A stretch of 64,000 bases of DNA from positions 1,189,022-1,253,021 of the forward strand of contig NZ_FOJG01000001.1 of assembly GCF_900110835.1 (NCBI RefSeq). Reading direction: 5' to 3'. This stretch comes from Chitinophaga arvensicola (GTDB taxonomy: Bacteria; Bacteroidota; Bacteroidia; Chitinophagales; Chitinophagaceae). The notes beneath the pieces are model-generated. The model did not search any database and had not been told where the DNA came from. It was given only the letters and a program-made list of their open reading frames with translations. This document shows positions 37,540 through 45,723 of the stretch, one piece after another; position 1 is the stretch's first letter; each line of letters opens with the position of its first letter. The position numbers and the translations under genes were made by a program.

Positions 37540-37878
37540 ATGTCGAAAAAGAAAAATACACCCGGCAATGGAATTGTTTATTCCACCGATCCTAACTTCT
37601 CATTGGAACCAGAGCAGGAAGAAGTTACCGAAACACTGGCGCCCGCAGAACAGATCCTGAGAGTAACGTTGGATAAAAAACAACGCGCAGGTAAAGTAGT
37701 TACCTTGATTACCGGCTTTGTTGGTAAGGAAGAAGATATTGAGAAACTTGGTAAAGAATTGAAAACCAAATGCGGTACCGGTGGTAGCGTAAAAGATGGC
37801 GAAATCCTTATCCAGGGAGATTATAAGGAGAAAGTGGTGAAATGGTTACTGGATTGGGGGTATAAAAGAACGAAGTAA
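37540..37878 (+). CDS. yciH: Translation initiation factor SUI1/eIF1-like (YciH)
   Basis: The 112-residue protein is of the eIF1/SUI1 type: ILRVTLDKKQRAGKVVTLITGFVG, then LGKELKTKCGTGGSVKDGEILIQGD and VVKWLLDWGYK. YciH in bacteria binds the 30S subunit and affects initiation fidelity under stress. An AGAGAG stretch lies right before the ATG. It ends the nadC-lipid kinase-yciH run and is followed by the hairpin at 37898. Confidence 0.94.
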   Translation: MSKKKNTPGNGIVYSTDPNFSLEPEQEEVTETLAPAEQILRVTLDKKQRAGKVVTLITGFVGKEEDIEKLGKELKTKCGTGGSVKDGEILIQGDYKEKVVKWLLDWGYKRTK

Positions 37879-37897
37879 CTTGCTTACCTGGATGATA

Positions 37898-37945
37898 TTG
37901 GGGAGATAAAAACAGCAACTGCTGTTTCTATCTCCCCAAATTTTT
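37898..37945 (+). terminator. Hairpin behind yciH, related to that at 33342
   Basis: A 19-bp stem with one mismatch (37898-37916 with 37921-37939) and a 4-base loop is followed by AAATTTTT. It probably terminates the nadC operon. The arms nearly repeat those at 33342-33385. Confidence 0.75.
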
Positions 37946-37977
37946 AAACTCCTGTTATAGGAGACGCACTGTTTTAG

Positions 37978-38970
37978 CTACCTGTTAACCAGCTTCATGC
38001 CGCCTTCTGTATATCTCAGTCCGGCTATCGCATGCTTACTTAAAATATGGTCAATGGCAGCTAAATCCTCTGCTGACAATTGAACATCTGCTGCACCTGC
38101 ATTTTCCTGCAGATACTTCCTGCGTTTGGTGCCCGGAATAGGCACAATATCTTCTCCCTGTGCCAGTAACCAGGCCAGTGACAGCTGTGCAGCTGCAATA
38201 CCTTTTTCCTTTGCAAAAGCTTCTAAGGCATTTACCATCTGTAAGTTCTGATCAAAATTAGCACCCTGGAAGCGTGGTAAGTTTTTACGGAAGTCGCCGT
38301 CGCTTAAATCGCCGGTTTTGTTAATGGCGCCAGTCGAAAGCCCTCTTCCCAAAGGACTGTAGGCAACAAGACTGATACCCAGTTCACGCGTGGTGGCTAA
38401 AATGCCATCTTCCACATCGCGGGTAAACAAAGAATACTCTGTTTGCAACGCCGCTATCGGATGCACGGCAGAAGCACGCTTAATTGATTCCACACTGGCT
38501 TCAGACAGGCCGAGATAGCGCACCTTACCTTCTTTCACCAATGCTGCCATGGCGCCAACAGTTTCTTCTACGGGGATGTTTTCATCTATGCGGTGTGTAT
38601 AGTAAAGGTCGATCACATCTACCTTCAGTCTTTTCAAACTGGCTTCCACCGATTGTTTGATGTATGCAGGAGATCCATCAAAATAAGTGGAGTTATCATC
38701 TCTATACCGGAAGCCGAATTTAGTAGCAAGGAAAACTTTATCTCTTTTAGTAGCGAGTATTTTTGACAGCAGGATTTCGTTGGCGCCTTTTCCATACATA
38801 TCTGCGGTATCCCAGAAATTGATGCCGAGATCGAGGGCAAGTTCCAATGTAGCCAGGGATTCCGGCTCATTAAAATCCTGTTCGTTGCCGTATGCAAAAG
38901 ACATACCCATGCAACCCAGTCCTATTGCGGAAATTGATTCACCTGTTTTACCTAGTTTTCTGTACTGCAT
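37978..38970 (-). CDS. Aldo/keto reductase
   Basis: The 330-residue cytoplasmic protein is an NADPH-dependent aldo/keto reductase with the full catalytic tetrad: Asp and Tyr in NFWDTADMYGKG, Lys in VFLATKFG and His in DLYYTHRID. The C-terminal VPIPGTKRRKYLQENAGA forms the coenzyme site. It probably reduces an aldehyde or ketone; the substrate is unknown. The start at 38970 (MQYRKLGKTG) is standard for the family. The AraC-type regulator immediately upstream on the same strand probably controls it. Confidence 0.93.
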   Translation of the reverse strand: MQYRKLGKTGESISAIGLGCMGMSFAYGNEQDFNEPESLATLELALDLGINFWDTADMYGKGANEILLSKILATKRDKVFLATKFGFRYRDDNSTYFDGSPAYIKQSVEASLKRLKVDVIDLYYTHRIDENIPVEETVGAMAALVKEGKVRYLGLSEASVESIKRASAVHPIAALQTEYSLFTRDVEDGILATTRELGISLVAYSPLGRGLSTGAINKTGDLSDGDFRKNLPRFQGANFDQNLQMVNALEAFAKEKGIAAAQLSLAWLLAQGEDIVPIPGTKRRKYLQENAGAADVQLSAEDLAAIDHILSKHAIAGLRYTEGGMKLVNR

Positions 38971-39060
38971 ATTGTTAAAATTTTTAGAGATACAAATGTA
39001 CATGCAGGTACAGGGCTGGCAATTGTATAAGGCAAAGTATTACTTGTTAATATCAAAGTA

Positions 39061-39999
39061 CTACTGCGCCCGGTAGAGATGCGGAGATATGCCGCTATGG
39101 TTTTTAAAGAAGTGGGTAAAGTTGCCGGGATCTTCAAAGCCAAGACACCAGGCAATTTCCGCGATCTGCCAGTCGGTATGCATCAGTAACAACCTTGCCT
39201 CCAGCAGCATCCGCTGACGGATATGTTCACTCACGGTACGGCCGGTCGCCTGCTTTACACAAGCATTCAGGTGATTGGGATGCGTATTTAATACCTGCGC
39301 AAATTCTTTGGCGGTTTTAAGTGTCAGCTGGTGATGGCTGAATTCAATCGGGAACTGTTTTTCCAGTTTATCCGTAAAGCGATGCGCCAGCAAGTGTGCA
39401 GCCGTTAACTGACGCTGCGGCTCATTCACCTGCGACGACAGCCTTTTACCTTCCAGCATCAACAGCTTCAGGTAAATCAGAATGGCTTCGTGTTTAAACG
39501 CAGCATTCTCTCTATACTCTTTTACCAGCTGCCGGAAAATGGATTGCAGATAATCCGATTGTTCGTCTGTTAAAGTAAATACAGCCCTCGCTCCCATCTG
39601 TAACAACGGATGTTGCAACAGATTTTCCGGGTGATTGGGTTGCGCTTCGAACAGCAGATCTGTAAACAGGCAATAGTAGCCTTCCTGCTCATCGGAAGTA
39701 GCCCGCCATGTTTTTAATTCAAACGGATTAATAAAAATTAAAGTGGGACTGTTAATCTCGTAGCGGTCATCTCCCAAAGTGAAAATACCGCTGCCCTTGG
39801 TGAAGAAACTGATTTTGTAATAATCCCGTCTGCTGGCGGTTACTTCATCCATGCAGGGATAGTCTGATCTCTCATGCACTGCGAAACTGCCACGTAACGG
39901 TGCTTTGGGGGTTACCTCTTTACGTGTGTATAATAACAGTTCGTCGTTGAATTCATTGAAAGTTTTGAGCGTAATGGAGTTGTTTTTATTTGAAGGCAT
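39061..39999 (-). CDS. AraC family transcriptional regulator
   Basis: The 312-residue protein has an N-terminal cupin-like sensing domain (SFFTKGSGIFTLGDDRYEI) and a C-terminal double helix-turn-helix (RMLLEARLLLMHTDWQIAEIAWCLGFEDPGNFTHFFKNHSGISP), typical of AraC/XylS regulators. It is most likely the regulator of the downstream aldo/keto reductase gene. The ATG at 39999 is chosen; a -7-like box (40003-40010) lies just four bases upstream, so the mRNA may be nearly leaderless. Confidence 0.92.
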   Translation of the reverse strand: MPSNKNNSITLKTFNEFNDELLLYTRKEVTPKAPLRGSFAVHERSDYPCMDEVTASRRDYYKISFFTKGSGIFTLGDDRYEINSPTLIFINPFELKTWRATSDEQEGYYCLFTDLLFEAQPNHPENLLQHPLLQMGARAVFTLTDEQSDYLQSIFRQLVKEYRENAAFKHEAILIYLKLLMLEGKRLSSQVNEPQRQLTAAHLLAHRFTDKLEKQFPIEFSHHQLTLKTAKEFAQVLNTHPNHLNACVKQATGRTVSEHIRQRMLLEARLLLMHTDWQIAEIAWCLGFEDPGNFTHFFKNHSGISPHLYRAQ

Positions 40000-40002
40000 A
40001 TC

Positions 40003-40010
40003 CAAATTTA
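40003..40010 (-). promoter_or_regulatory. Putative -7 element of the AraC-type gene
   Basis: The minus strand reads TAAATTTG, fitting TAnnTTTG. It overlaps the longer frame's first codon, which favours the start at 39999 and a leaderless or near-leaderless transcript. Confidence 0.4.
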
Positions 40011-40196
40011 AACAATTCTATGTTAAAATTTTTCACTCGTGCTACCTGCTATGTTAAGTTTTACCTCTGTGAATTATCGGGAAATCCTTACTGGTGCTGA
40101 TTGAATTTAAAAAATGAAACTCTGTTGCAATTTCATTTTTGATTAATCAGAAAAAATTTCACAATTTGTTAACGCCTTTATCAACCAAAATCTTGT

Positions 40197-40313
40197 TATC
40201 ATCAAGCCCTGATGATTGCTATGTAGAGCGGCCTGCCACATATGCCACCGAACAAGAAACTTTAAAATCTATAACGGAAATACATTGCTAAAAGCAGGTA
40301 TTTCCGTTTTTTT
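40197..40313 (+). ncRNA. Candidate small structured RNA
   Basis: The region starts with a 7-bp hairpin (ATCATCA/TGATGAT at 40198-40216), contains the strand GCCTGCCACATATGCCACCG, and ends in a good intrinsic terminator: AACGGAAATAC pairs with GTATTTCCGTT and runs into eight Ts (about 40274-40313). No upstream plus-strand gene explains this terminator. A 6S-like or other small RNA is one idea, but I cannot align it to a known family by eye. Its 5' end is not defined. Confidence 0.3.
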
Positions 40314-40317
40314 TAAT

Positions 40318-40640
40318 GTGCTAATTCAGGATCAACCCGTGAAGTCACTGGCTACTACGACACCAGCCTCCCGCCGTATTTCCGGGTTATTACTCCTGTT
40401 TATTATAGTGAAGATGATTTTCCAGTACGCGGTGCTAAGTCCGTATTATGAACTGCATCGCGATGAATACCTGCACCTGGATATGGTTAACCCCTGGCAG
40501 CAGGCTATTTGTCGGTATCTTCCCTGATCGCTTTTAATCCCTGGGTCATATAATTCCCGGGAAATGGTTTCTTCTGGGTCAGGTTTTTTCCAGCCTTGTA
40601 TGGAGAGATAATTGTCATATCTGTCGTCATCGTATACGGT
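40318..40640 (+). pseudogene. Decayed glycosyltransferase family 39 N-terminal fragment
   Basis: From a GTG at 40318 one frame reads a membrane helix (ISGLLLLFIIVKMIFQYAV) and SPYYELHRDEYLHLD, the typical N-terminal motif of GT39 (PMT-like) transferases. Around 40500 the similarity moves to another frame (GYLSVSSLIAFNPW), is interrupted by a stop, and continues near 40573-40630 with FFWVRFFPALYG. GT39 proteins have about 500 residues; only the first ~100 remain, with frameshifts, and the rest is gone. The family would add lipid-linked sugars to proteins or lipids in the membrane; this copy cannot be functional. Confidence 0.75.
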
Positions 40641-40641
40641 G

Positions 40642-40676
40642 TATCAAGTCCACCTCCTCCCTATATCAAGTCCACC
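40642..40676 (+). repeat. 13-base direct repeat
   Basis: TATCAAGTCCACC occurs at 40642-40654 and 40664-40676 (22-base period), at the broken end of the GT39 remnant. It may mark the recombination that deleted the rest of the gene, but it could be chance. Confidence 0.6.
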
Positions 40677-40736
40677 TTTAGTGCTTGTCAGGGCAGGTGC
40701 AAAGCATACCAAGCGCACCTGCCAGGCGACTGCTTC

Positions 40737-41480
40737 CTATCTGGTAATAATGAATTCAATCTCTCCAAAGCCCAGTTTTAGTATTTCTCCATCTTTTTCG
40801 AGGCAGAGGTGTCCGTCTGGTAATACGTCCCGGATAATGCCTTCGAAAATCTCACCGTCTTTCCGGTACAGGCCGGGCTGTTGCCAGCGGAAGAGCCGGG
40901 AGGTGTAATCGGTGAGCAATGTATCGTAGTTGCCGGGTTGCAGTTGCCGGATCCTTTTATCCAGGAAGGTACAGAGTTCGCGGGCGGCTTCTTCGGCCGA
41001 CCGGGTTTTGCCGGTGATCTGGCGGAGCGAAACGGCATTGGGCAGATCTGCCGGGAAAGCGGCCTGATTAATATTCAATCCGATGCCGATGATGGCATAT
41101 TGCCATAAACTTCCACGTAAAACGTTCTCAATCAGGATGCCTCCTGCCTTTCTGTCACGCCAGTAAATATCGTTTGGCCACTTAATCAGGGTTTCATCTC
41201 CGGCAATGGAAGCAAAGAAATCGGATGCCGCAAGTGCAACCGCTATGCTGAGCATAAACTGCCGTGAAAGCGGTAACATAGCCGGTTGAAGGGCAATTGT
41301 AAGTGCGCTGATATCACCTGGTTGGTTGTGCCATTGTTTCCCACGGGTACCTTTTCCCGCTGTCTGGTTGCTGGTAAACCAGGCTGTGCCGGATGTCACC
41401 TGGCCCGAATTTACCTGCTCCATGGCATAGTTATTGGTGCTGTCTATTTCGTCTAGTATATGAAACGGGTGTCCTATCAC
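40737..41480 (-). CDS. birA: Biotin--[acetyl-CoA-carboxylase] ligase
   Basis: The 247-residue enzyme activates biotin as biotinyl-5'-AMP and transfers it to the carboxyl carrier protein. Family blocks are ILDEIDSTNNYAM, QTAGKGTRGKQWHN (biotinyl-AMP loop), LIKWPNDIYW and GIGLNINQ. It lacks the N-terminal repressor HTH, so it is the monofunctional form. The start codon is GTG at 41480. It is divergent from rsfS. Confidence 0.95.
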   Translation of the reverse strand: MIGHPFHILDEIDSTNNYAMEQVNSGQVTSGTAWFTSNQTAGKGTRGKQWHNQPGDISALTIALQPAMLPLSRQFMLSIAVALAASDFFASIAGDETLIKWPNDIYWRDRKAGGILIENVLRGSLWQYAIIGIGLNINQAAFPADLPNAVSLRQITGKTRSAEEAARELCTFLDKRIRQLQPGNYDTLLTDYTSRLFRWQQPGLYRKDGEIFEGIIRDVLPDGHLCLEKDGEILKLGFGEIEFIITR

Positions 41481-41595
41481 ATGAATCTTTTTTAGTCAGT
41501 ATATCCGGCCCGAAAAGTAATTCATTTTATTATTTTCTTAACATTTCCGGCCCCCCGCAGGCGATATTAAACATCTTATATTACTGCTTGTTTAG

Positions 41596-41603
41596 TAACT
41601 TTG
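41596..41603 (+). promoter_or_regulatory. Putative rsfS-ftsH -7 element
   Basis: TAACTTTG matches TAnnTTTG and lies 36 bases before the rsfS start codon. Confidence 0.5.
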
Positions 41604-41639
41604 ACAATTAAAGATTATTTTTAACAAAAACGAGATTTA

Positions 41640-42044
41640 TTGGCACCCTTAACCGTTCTGAGCACGAGAAAGAAGGCGCAGCAACGCCTGACCAGAGAAA
41701 GTGAAATTTTTACCACCATCATAAAGGCCATACAGGATAAGAAGGGGGAAAATATCGTGTCCCTGGATCTACGCCAGATTCCTGAAGCCGTGGCCGATTT
41801 CTTTATCATATGTGAAGCCAATTCGGGCACCCAGGTGAAAGCCATTGCTGATTATGTGTCACATGAAGTGGAGAAGCACACGTCCGAGGAACCGTATAAG
41901 CATGAAGGTTTTAGTTCGCAAAACTGGGTTCTGGTGGATTATGTGAATGTAGTTGTACACGTTTTCCAACCCGAAAACAGAAAGTTCTATAATCTGGAAG
42001 AAATGTGGAGCGACGCTGATAGGATGGACCACACAGAAGACTAA
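41640..42044 (+). CDS. rsfS: Ribosome silencing factor RsfS
   Basis: RsfS binds the 50S subunit and blocks subunit joining in slow growth. The 134-residue protein shows the Iojap/RsfS pattern: IIKAIQDKKGENIVSLDLRQI, ADFFIICEANSGTQVKAIADYV, NWVLVDYVNVVVHVF and FYNLEEMWSDAD. The start codon appears to be TTG at 41640, since no ATG lies before the conserved part. The gene precedes ftsH by 76 bases, as in many Bacteroidota. Confidence 0.93.
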   Translation: MAPLTVLSTRKKAQQRLTRESEIFTTIIKAIQDKKGENIVSLDLRQIPEAVADFFIICEANSGTQVKAIADYVSHEVEKHTSEEPYKHEGFSSQNWVLVDYVNVVVHVFQPENRKFYNLEEMWSDADRMDHTED

Positions 42045-42120
42045 ACCAAACAGTTGTTTTAGAATTTAATTATTCATATTATTCTGATAGCTATAAACAT
42101 CCGTAAAGGAGCGTAAGATT

Positions 42121-44151
42121 ATGGAAAAAGGAGGCAATAACTTCAACAAGGGTTCAGAGAAATCACCTAAGAAAGGACCGAAGTTCAATATATACTGGGT
42201 ATATGCCTTTATTGGCGTGGCCCTGCTGGCTATGAACATTTTTGGTGATTTCAGATCCTCAACAAAGGAAATCAGTTTCCAGGAGTTTCAGATCAAGTAT
42301 CTGAAACCTGGTGATGTAGATAAGCTGGTCGTTGTAAACAAAAAATATGTAGAGGTCTACATAAAACAGGACTCTTTAAAAGAGGCTAAATTTGACAATG
42401 TCAACAAGAGCAGATTCGGCGGTGAAAACCCCGGTCCTCACTACCGTTTCACAATAGGTAGCGAAGAAAGCTTCAAAAAAGATATTGATAAAGCACAGGA
42501 AGGTATTCCGGTAGAAAACCAGGTAAAGATCTCTTATGATGAGCGTCAGAGCTGGTTCGAACCGATCTTCCAGTTACTGTTACCGATCATCCTCATCATT
42601 GGTCTGTGGATATTGCTGATGCGTAAAATGGGCGGTCCTGCCGGTGGCAGCGGTGGTCCGGGCGGTATCTTCAATATCGGCAAATCCAAAGCTACCCTGT
42701 TCGACAAAGGTACCCGCGTAAACATCACATTCAACGATGTAGCCGGTTTGGACGAAGCAAAAGTAGAAGTAATGGAAATTGTGGATTTCCTGAAAAATCC
42801 GAAAAAATATACTGCCCTCGGCGGTAAGATCCCGAAAGGAGCCCTGCTCGTAGGCCCTCCGGGTACCGGTAAAACCCTCCTGGCAAAAGCTATGGCAGGT
42901 GAAGCACAGGTACCATTCTTCTCTATGTCCGGTTCCGACTTTGTGGAATTGTTCGTAGGGGTAGGTGCCAGCCGTGTACGTGACCTGTTTAAACAGGCCC
43001 GCGAAAAAGCACCATGTATCATCTTTATCGATGAAATTGATGCCATCGGCCGTGCAAGAGGTAAGAATGTAATGATGAGTAACGACGAACGCGAAAACAC
43101 CCTGAACCAGTTGCTGGTAGAAATGGATGGTTTCGGAACAGACAGCGGTATCATTATCCTGGCTGCTACCAACCGCCCTGATGTACTGGACAGCGCCTTA
43201 TTACGTCCAGGTCGTTTCGATCGTCAGATCTCTATCGATAAACCAGATCTGGCTGGAAGAGAAACTATTTTTGAAGTGCACTTAAAGCCTATCAAAACTT
43301 CTCCCAACCTGGATGTGAAAAAACTCGCTTCCATGACGCCTGGCTTTGCCGGTGCCGATATTGCCAACGTATGTAACGAGGCTGCCCTCATTGCCGCACG
43401 TAAAGGCAAAACGCAAGTGGAAATGGACGACTTCAATGACGCCATTGACCGTGTAATCGGTGGTCTGGAAAAGAAAAATAAAATCATCTCTCCGGAAGAA
43501 AAAGAAGTGATCGCATACCACGAAGCAGGCCATGCTATCTGCGGATGGCACCTGGAACATGCGAACCCACTGGTGAAAGTAACGATCGTTCCCCGTGGCG
43601 TAGCCGCACTCGGTTATGCACAATATCTTCCGAAAGAACAATACCTGTACAACACCGAACAGTTACTCGATGATATCTGCATGACCCTCGGTGGCCGCGC
43701 AGTTGAGGAACTGGTATTCGGTAAAATTTCCACCGGCGCACAAAACGACCTGCAGGTAATTACCCGTATGGCCTATGCCATGGTAACCGTGTACGGTATG
43801 AATGATAAAGTTGGTAACGTTTCCTTCTACGATCCGAACAGCGAGCAGTCATTCACAAAACCTTACTCCGAAGAAACATCCAAGATGATCGACGACGAAG
43901 TAAGAAAACTGATTGCTACTGCCTACGAAAGAACCAAAAACCTGCTCACTTCCAAAATGGATCAGGTAAAGGCGCTGGCAGAAGAATTGCTGAAGAAAGA
44001 AGTTTTATACCAGGCCGACCTGGAAAGACTGATAGGTAAACGTCCTTATGATACCCATAAGGAACATCAACTGGGTAAAGAAGGTGCCCCTACTGAAGGA
44101 GTACATCCGTCAGATATCATTAATCCTTCTCCATCACCAGCTAATGCGTAA
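42121..44151 (+). CDS. ftsH: ATP-dependent zinc metalloprotease FtsH
   Basis: FtsH is a membrane-bound hexameric AAA+ protease that degrades misfolded and regulatory proteins. The 676-residue protein has two N-terminal transmembrane helices (about 24-41 and 149-167), a periplasmic loop, Walker A GPPGTGKT (245-252), Walker B IIFIDEID, the second region of homology ([18 protein letters not shown]) and the zinc site HEAGH (467-471) in the M41 domain. A good Shine-Dalgarno (AAAGGAG) lies at 42105-42111, which is unusual in this window. LUD follows after eight bases. Confidence 0.97.
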   Translation: MEKGGNNFNKGSEKSPKKGPKFNIYWVYAFIGVALLAMNIFGDFRSSTKEISFQEFQIKYLKPGDVDKLVVVNKKYVEVYIKQDSLKEAKFDNVNKSRFGGENPGPHYRFTIGSEESFKKDIDKAQEGIPVENQVKISYDERQSWFEPIFQLLLPIILIIGLWILLMRKMGGPAGGSGGPGGIFNIGKSKATLFDKGTRVNITFNDVAGLDEAKVEVMEIVDFLKNPKKYTALGGKIPKGALLVGPPGTGKTLLAKAMAGEAQVPFFSMSGSDFVELFVGVGASRVRDLFKQAREKAPCIIFIDEIDAIGRARGKNVMMSNDERENTLNQLLVEMDGFGTDSGIIILAATNRPDVLDSALLRPGRFDRQISIDKPDLAGRETIFEVHLKPIKTSPNLDVKKLASMTPGFAGADIANVCNEAALIAARKGKTQVEMDDFNDAIDRVIGGLEKKNKIISPEEKEVIAYHEAGHAICGWHLEHANPLVKVTIVPRGVAALGYAQYLPKEQYLYNTEQLLDDICMTLGGRAVEELVFGKISTGAQNDLQVITRMAYAMVTVYGMNDKVGNVSFYDPNSEQSFTKPYSEETSKMIDDEVRKLIATAYERTKNLLTSKMDQVKALAEELLKKEVLYQADLERLIGKRPYDTHKEHQLGKEGAPTEGVHPSDIINPSPSPANA

Positions 44152-44159
44152 ATAGTGAT

Positions 44160-44795
44160 ATGAAGATTTCTCCTGCCAAGGAAAATATTCTGAAGAGAGT
44201 ACGGAATGCATTAAGTCAGTCAGTACAGTTGCCCTTCCCCAATTCGGAGGGCAACTCTTCTGTTTTCAGAACCGAGAACGAGAGCCTGGAATTAAAGTTT
44301 GCAGAAGAGTTTACCCGCTTACAGGGCAAATTTGTTTTCTGCACGGGCAAAGGTGAACTGCTGGAAAGTCTTCGCGCGCTTTGTGAACACAAAGAATGGC
44401 ACAATGTCTTTTGTCAGACGCCTTCCCTGCTGAAAACCATTCACCAGGAAGACTTACCCGTTCTGAACCAGGGCAACATGCACGACGCAGACGCCGCCAT
44501 CACAGATTGTGAATACCTGGTAGCCCGCACCGGAACAGTGGTGCTAAGCTCCGCACAACCCAGTGGCAGAGCATTACCCGTATATGCCCCCGTGCATATC
44601 ATGATTGCCTACACGCATCAATTGGTATTCGACCTGAAAGATGCATTCAGTAAACTGAAAGATAAATATGGTAACGAACTGCCCTCTGCGATATCCTTTG
44701 CAACAGGCCCCAGTCGTACCGCAGATATCGAGAAAACACTGGTGGTAGGGATTCATGGTCCCAAAGAAGTATACGTATTTTTAGTAGACGAATAA
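44160..44795 (+). CDS. LUD domain-containing protein (LutC-like)
   Basis: The 211-residue protein has a LUD domain: KISPAKENILKRVRNAL at the start, AAITDCEYLVARTGTVVLSS in the middle and a C-terminal ISFATGPSRTADIEKTLVVGIHGPKEVYVFLVDE that includes the characteristic GPSRTADIE motif. LutC acts in lactate oxidation with LutA/LutB, which are not seen here, so a lactate role is uncertain. It is eight bases after ftsH and is followed by a 30-bp imperfect hairpin. Confidence 0.88.
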   Translation: MKISPAKENILKRVRNALSQSVQLPFPNSEGNSSVFRTENESLELKFAEEFTRLQGKFVFCTGKGELLESLRALCEHKEWHNVFCQTPSLLKTIHQEDLPVLNQGNMHDADAAITDCEYLVARTGTVVLSSAQPSGRALPVYAPVHIMIAYTHQLVFDLKDAFSKLKDKYGNELPSAISFATGPSRTADIEKTLVVGIHGPKEVYVFLVDE

Positions 44796-44803
44796 TATAA
44801 ACG

Positions 44804-44884
44804 GCTTTTAGTCTTTAACTGTTAGCTTTTAGTGGAAACGAATGTCGTTGTCAACTGAAAGCTAACCGTTAAAAGCTAAAAGCT
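44804..44884. repeat. Large imperfect inverted repeat between LUD gene and lpxH
   Basis: Two arms of about 30 bases (44804-44833 and 44855-44884) pair with about five mismatches around a 21-base loop. The arms contain repeated AGCTTTTAG/AAAGCTAAAAGC motifs. No T-tract follows on either side, so it is not a simple terminator. A region with related words (TAGCTAAAAG, GCTAACAGCTAATAGCT) lies at 46561-46607, also right before a plus-strand gene. Confidence 0.65.
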
Positions 44885-44898
44885 TCATAATTTTAAGA

Positions 44899-45723
44899 AT
44901 GGATATTCACTTACCGGCCAATAAGAAAGTATATTTTGCCTCCGATTTTCACCTGGGAGCGCCCAACCCTGCTGTTAGCCGGGAGCGCGAGAAATTGCTC
45001 CTTCAATGGCTGGAGCAGGTGGAAGCAGACGCACAGCATATTTTCCTGGTAGGCGATATATTCGATTTCTGGTTTGAATACAAACATGTCATCCCCAAAG
45101 GCTACACCCGCATCTTAGGGAAGCTGGCCACATTAAGCGACAAAGGCATCGGTATCTCTGTATTTATCGGTAACCATGATATGTGGATGAACGGCTATTT
45201 TGAAGAAGAGCTGAATATCCCGGTATACTATGAGCCACAAACCTATACCATTGCCGGTAAAAGCTTTTATATCGGTCATGGCGACGGTCTCGGTCCTGGT
45301 GACCATGGCTATAAGATGCTGAAGAAGGTATTCAGAAATCCTTTTTGCCGCTGGCTTTTTTCTATTATTCATCCGGCCTGGGGTATTGCCCTCGCCAATT
45401 ATTTCAGCCGTAAAAGCCGTTCTGCCACCGGGCAGGAACTCGAACATTTCCTCGGAACAGAGAATGAATGGCTGGCTATTTACAGCAAAGAAATATTGGA
45501 GAAAGAGCATTTCGATTATTTTATTTACGGACACCGGCATCTGCCGCTTGATATCCCATTACCGGGCAACAGCCGGTATATTAATCTGGGCGACTGGCTG
45601 AATTATTTCTCCTACGCTGTTTTTGACGGAAATACAGTTGACCTGAAATTCTTTACAGAGGAAGGCGCGAAAGCAGCTGTGCGCGGGCAACAGATCAGGC
45701 GTCCAGAATCTCATGCAAAATAG
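44899..45723 (+). CDS. lpxH: UDP-2,3-diacylglucosamine diphosphatase-like metallophosphatase
   Basis: LpxH cleaves UDP-2,3-diacylglucosamine to lipid X in lipid A synthesis. The 274-residue protein has the calcineurin-like metal motifs in order: DFHLGAPN, GDIFDFWFEY, GNHDMW, GHGDGLGPGD and IYGHRHLP. The longer length compared with E. coli LpxH (240) is usual in Bacteroidota. The C-terminus overlaps recO on the other strand by 29 bases (45695-45723). LpxH assignment over other phosphoesterases rests on the GDxxD...GHGD pattern and is fairly confident. Confidence 0.88.
   Translation: MDIHLPANKKVYFASDFHLGAPNPAVSREREKLLLQWLEQVEADAQHIFLVGDIFDFWFEYKHVIPKGYTRILGKLATLSDKGIGISVFIGNHDMWMNGYFEEELNIPVYYEPQTYTIAGKSFYIGHGDGLGPGDHGYKMLKKVFRNPFCRWLFSIIHPAWGIALANYFSRKSRSATGQELEHFLGTENEWLAIYSKEILEKEHFDYFIYGHRHLPLDIPLPGNSRYINLGDWLNYFSYAVFDGNTVDLKFFTEEGAKAAVRGQQIRRPESHAK

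Larger units (their letters stand above)
40011..40736. other. Low-coding region with RNA candidate, pseudogene and repeats
   Basis: This 726-base stretch between the AraC-type gene and birA has no intact gene. It holds an A/T-rich hairpin (40108-40139), a candidate RNA with terminator (40197-40313), a decayed glycosyltransferase fragment (40318-40640), a 13-base direct repeat (40642-40676) and an inverted repeat (GGCAGGTGC 40692-40700 with GCACCTGCC 40715-40723). Confidence 0.65.

Noticed and set aside
40692-40723. Inverted repeat near birA as an insertion sequence end
   Set aside because: It is only nine bases with no transposase and no matching partner; it is more likely a weak hairpin.
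40596-40781. Short plus-strand frame starting at TTG 40596
   Set aside because: It is the last in-frame block of the GT39 remnant running into birA antisense sequence, not a separate gene.
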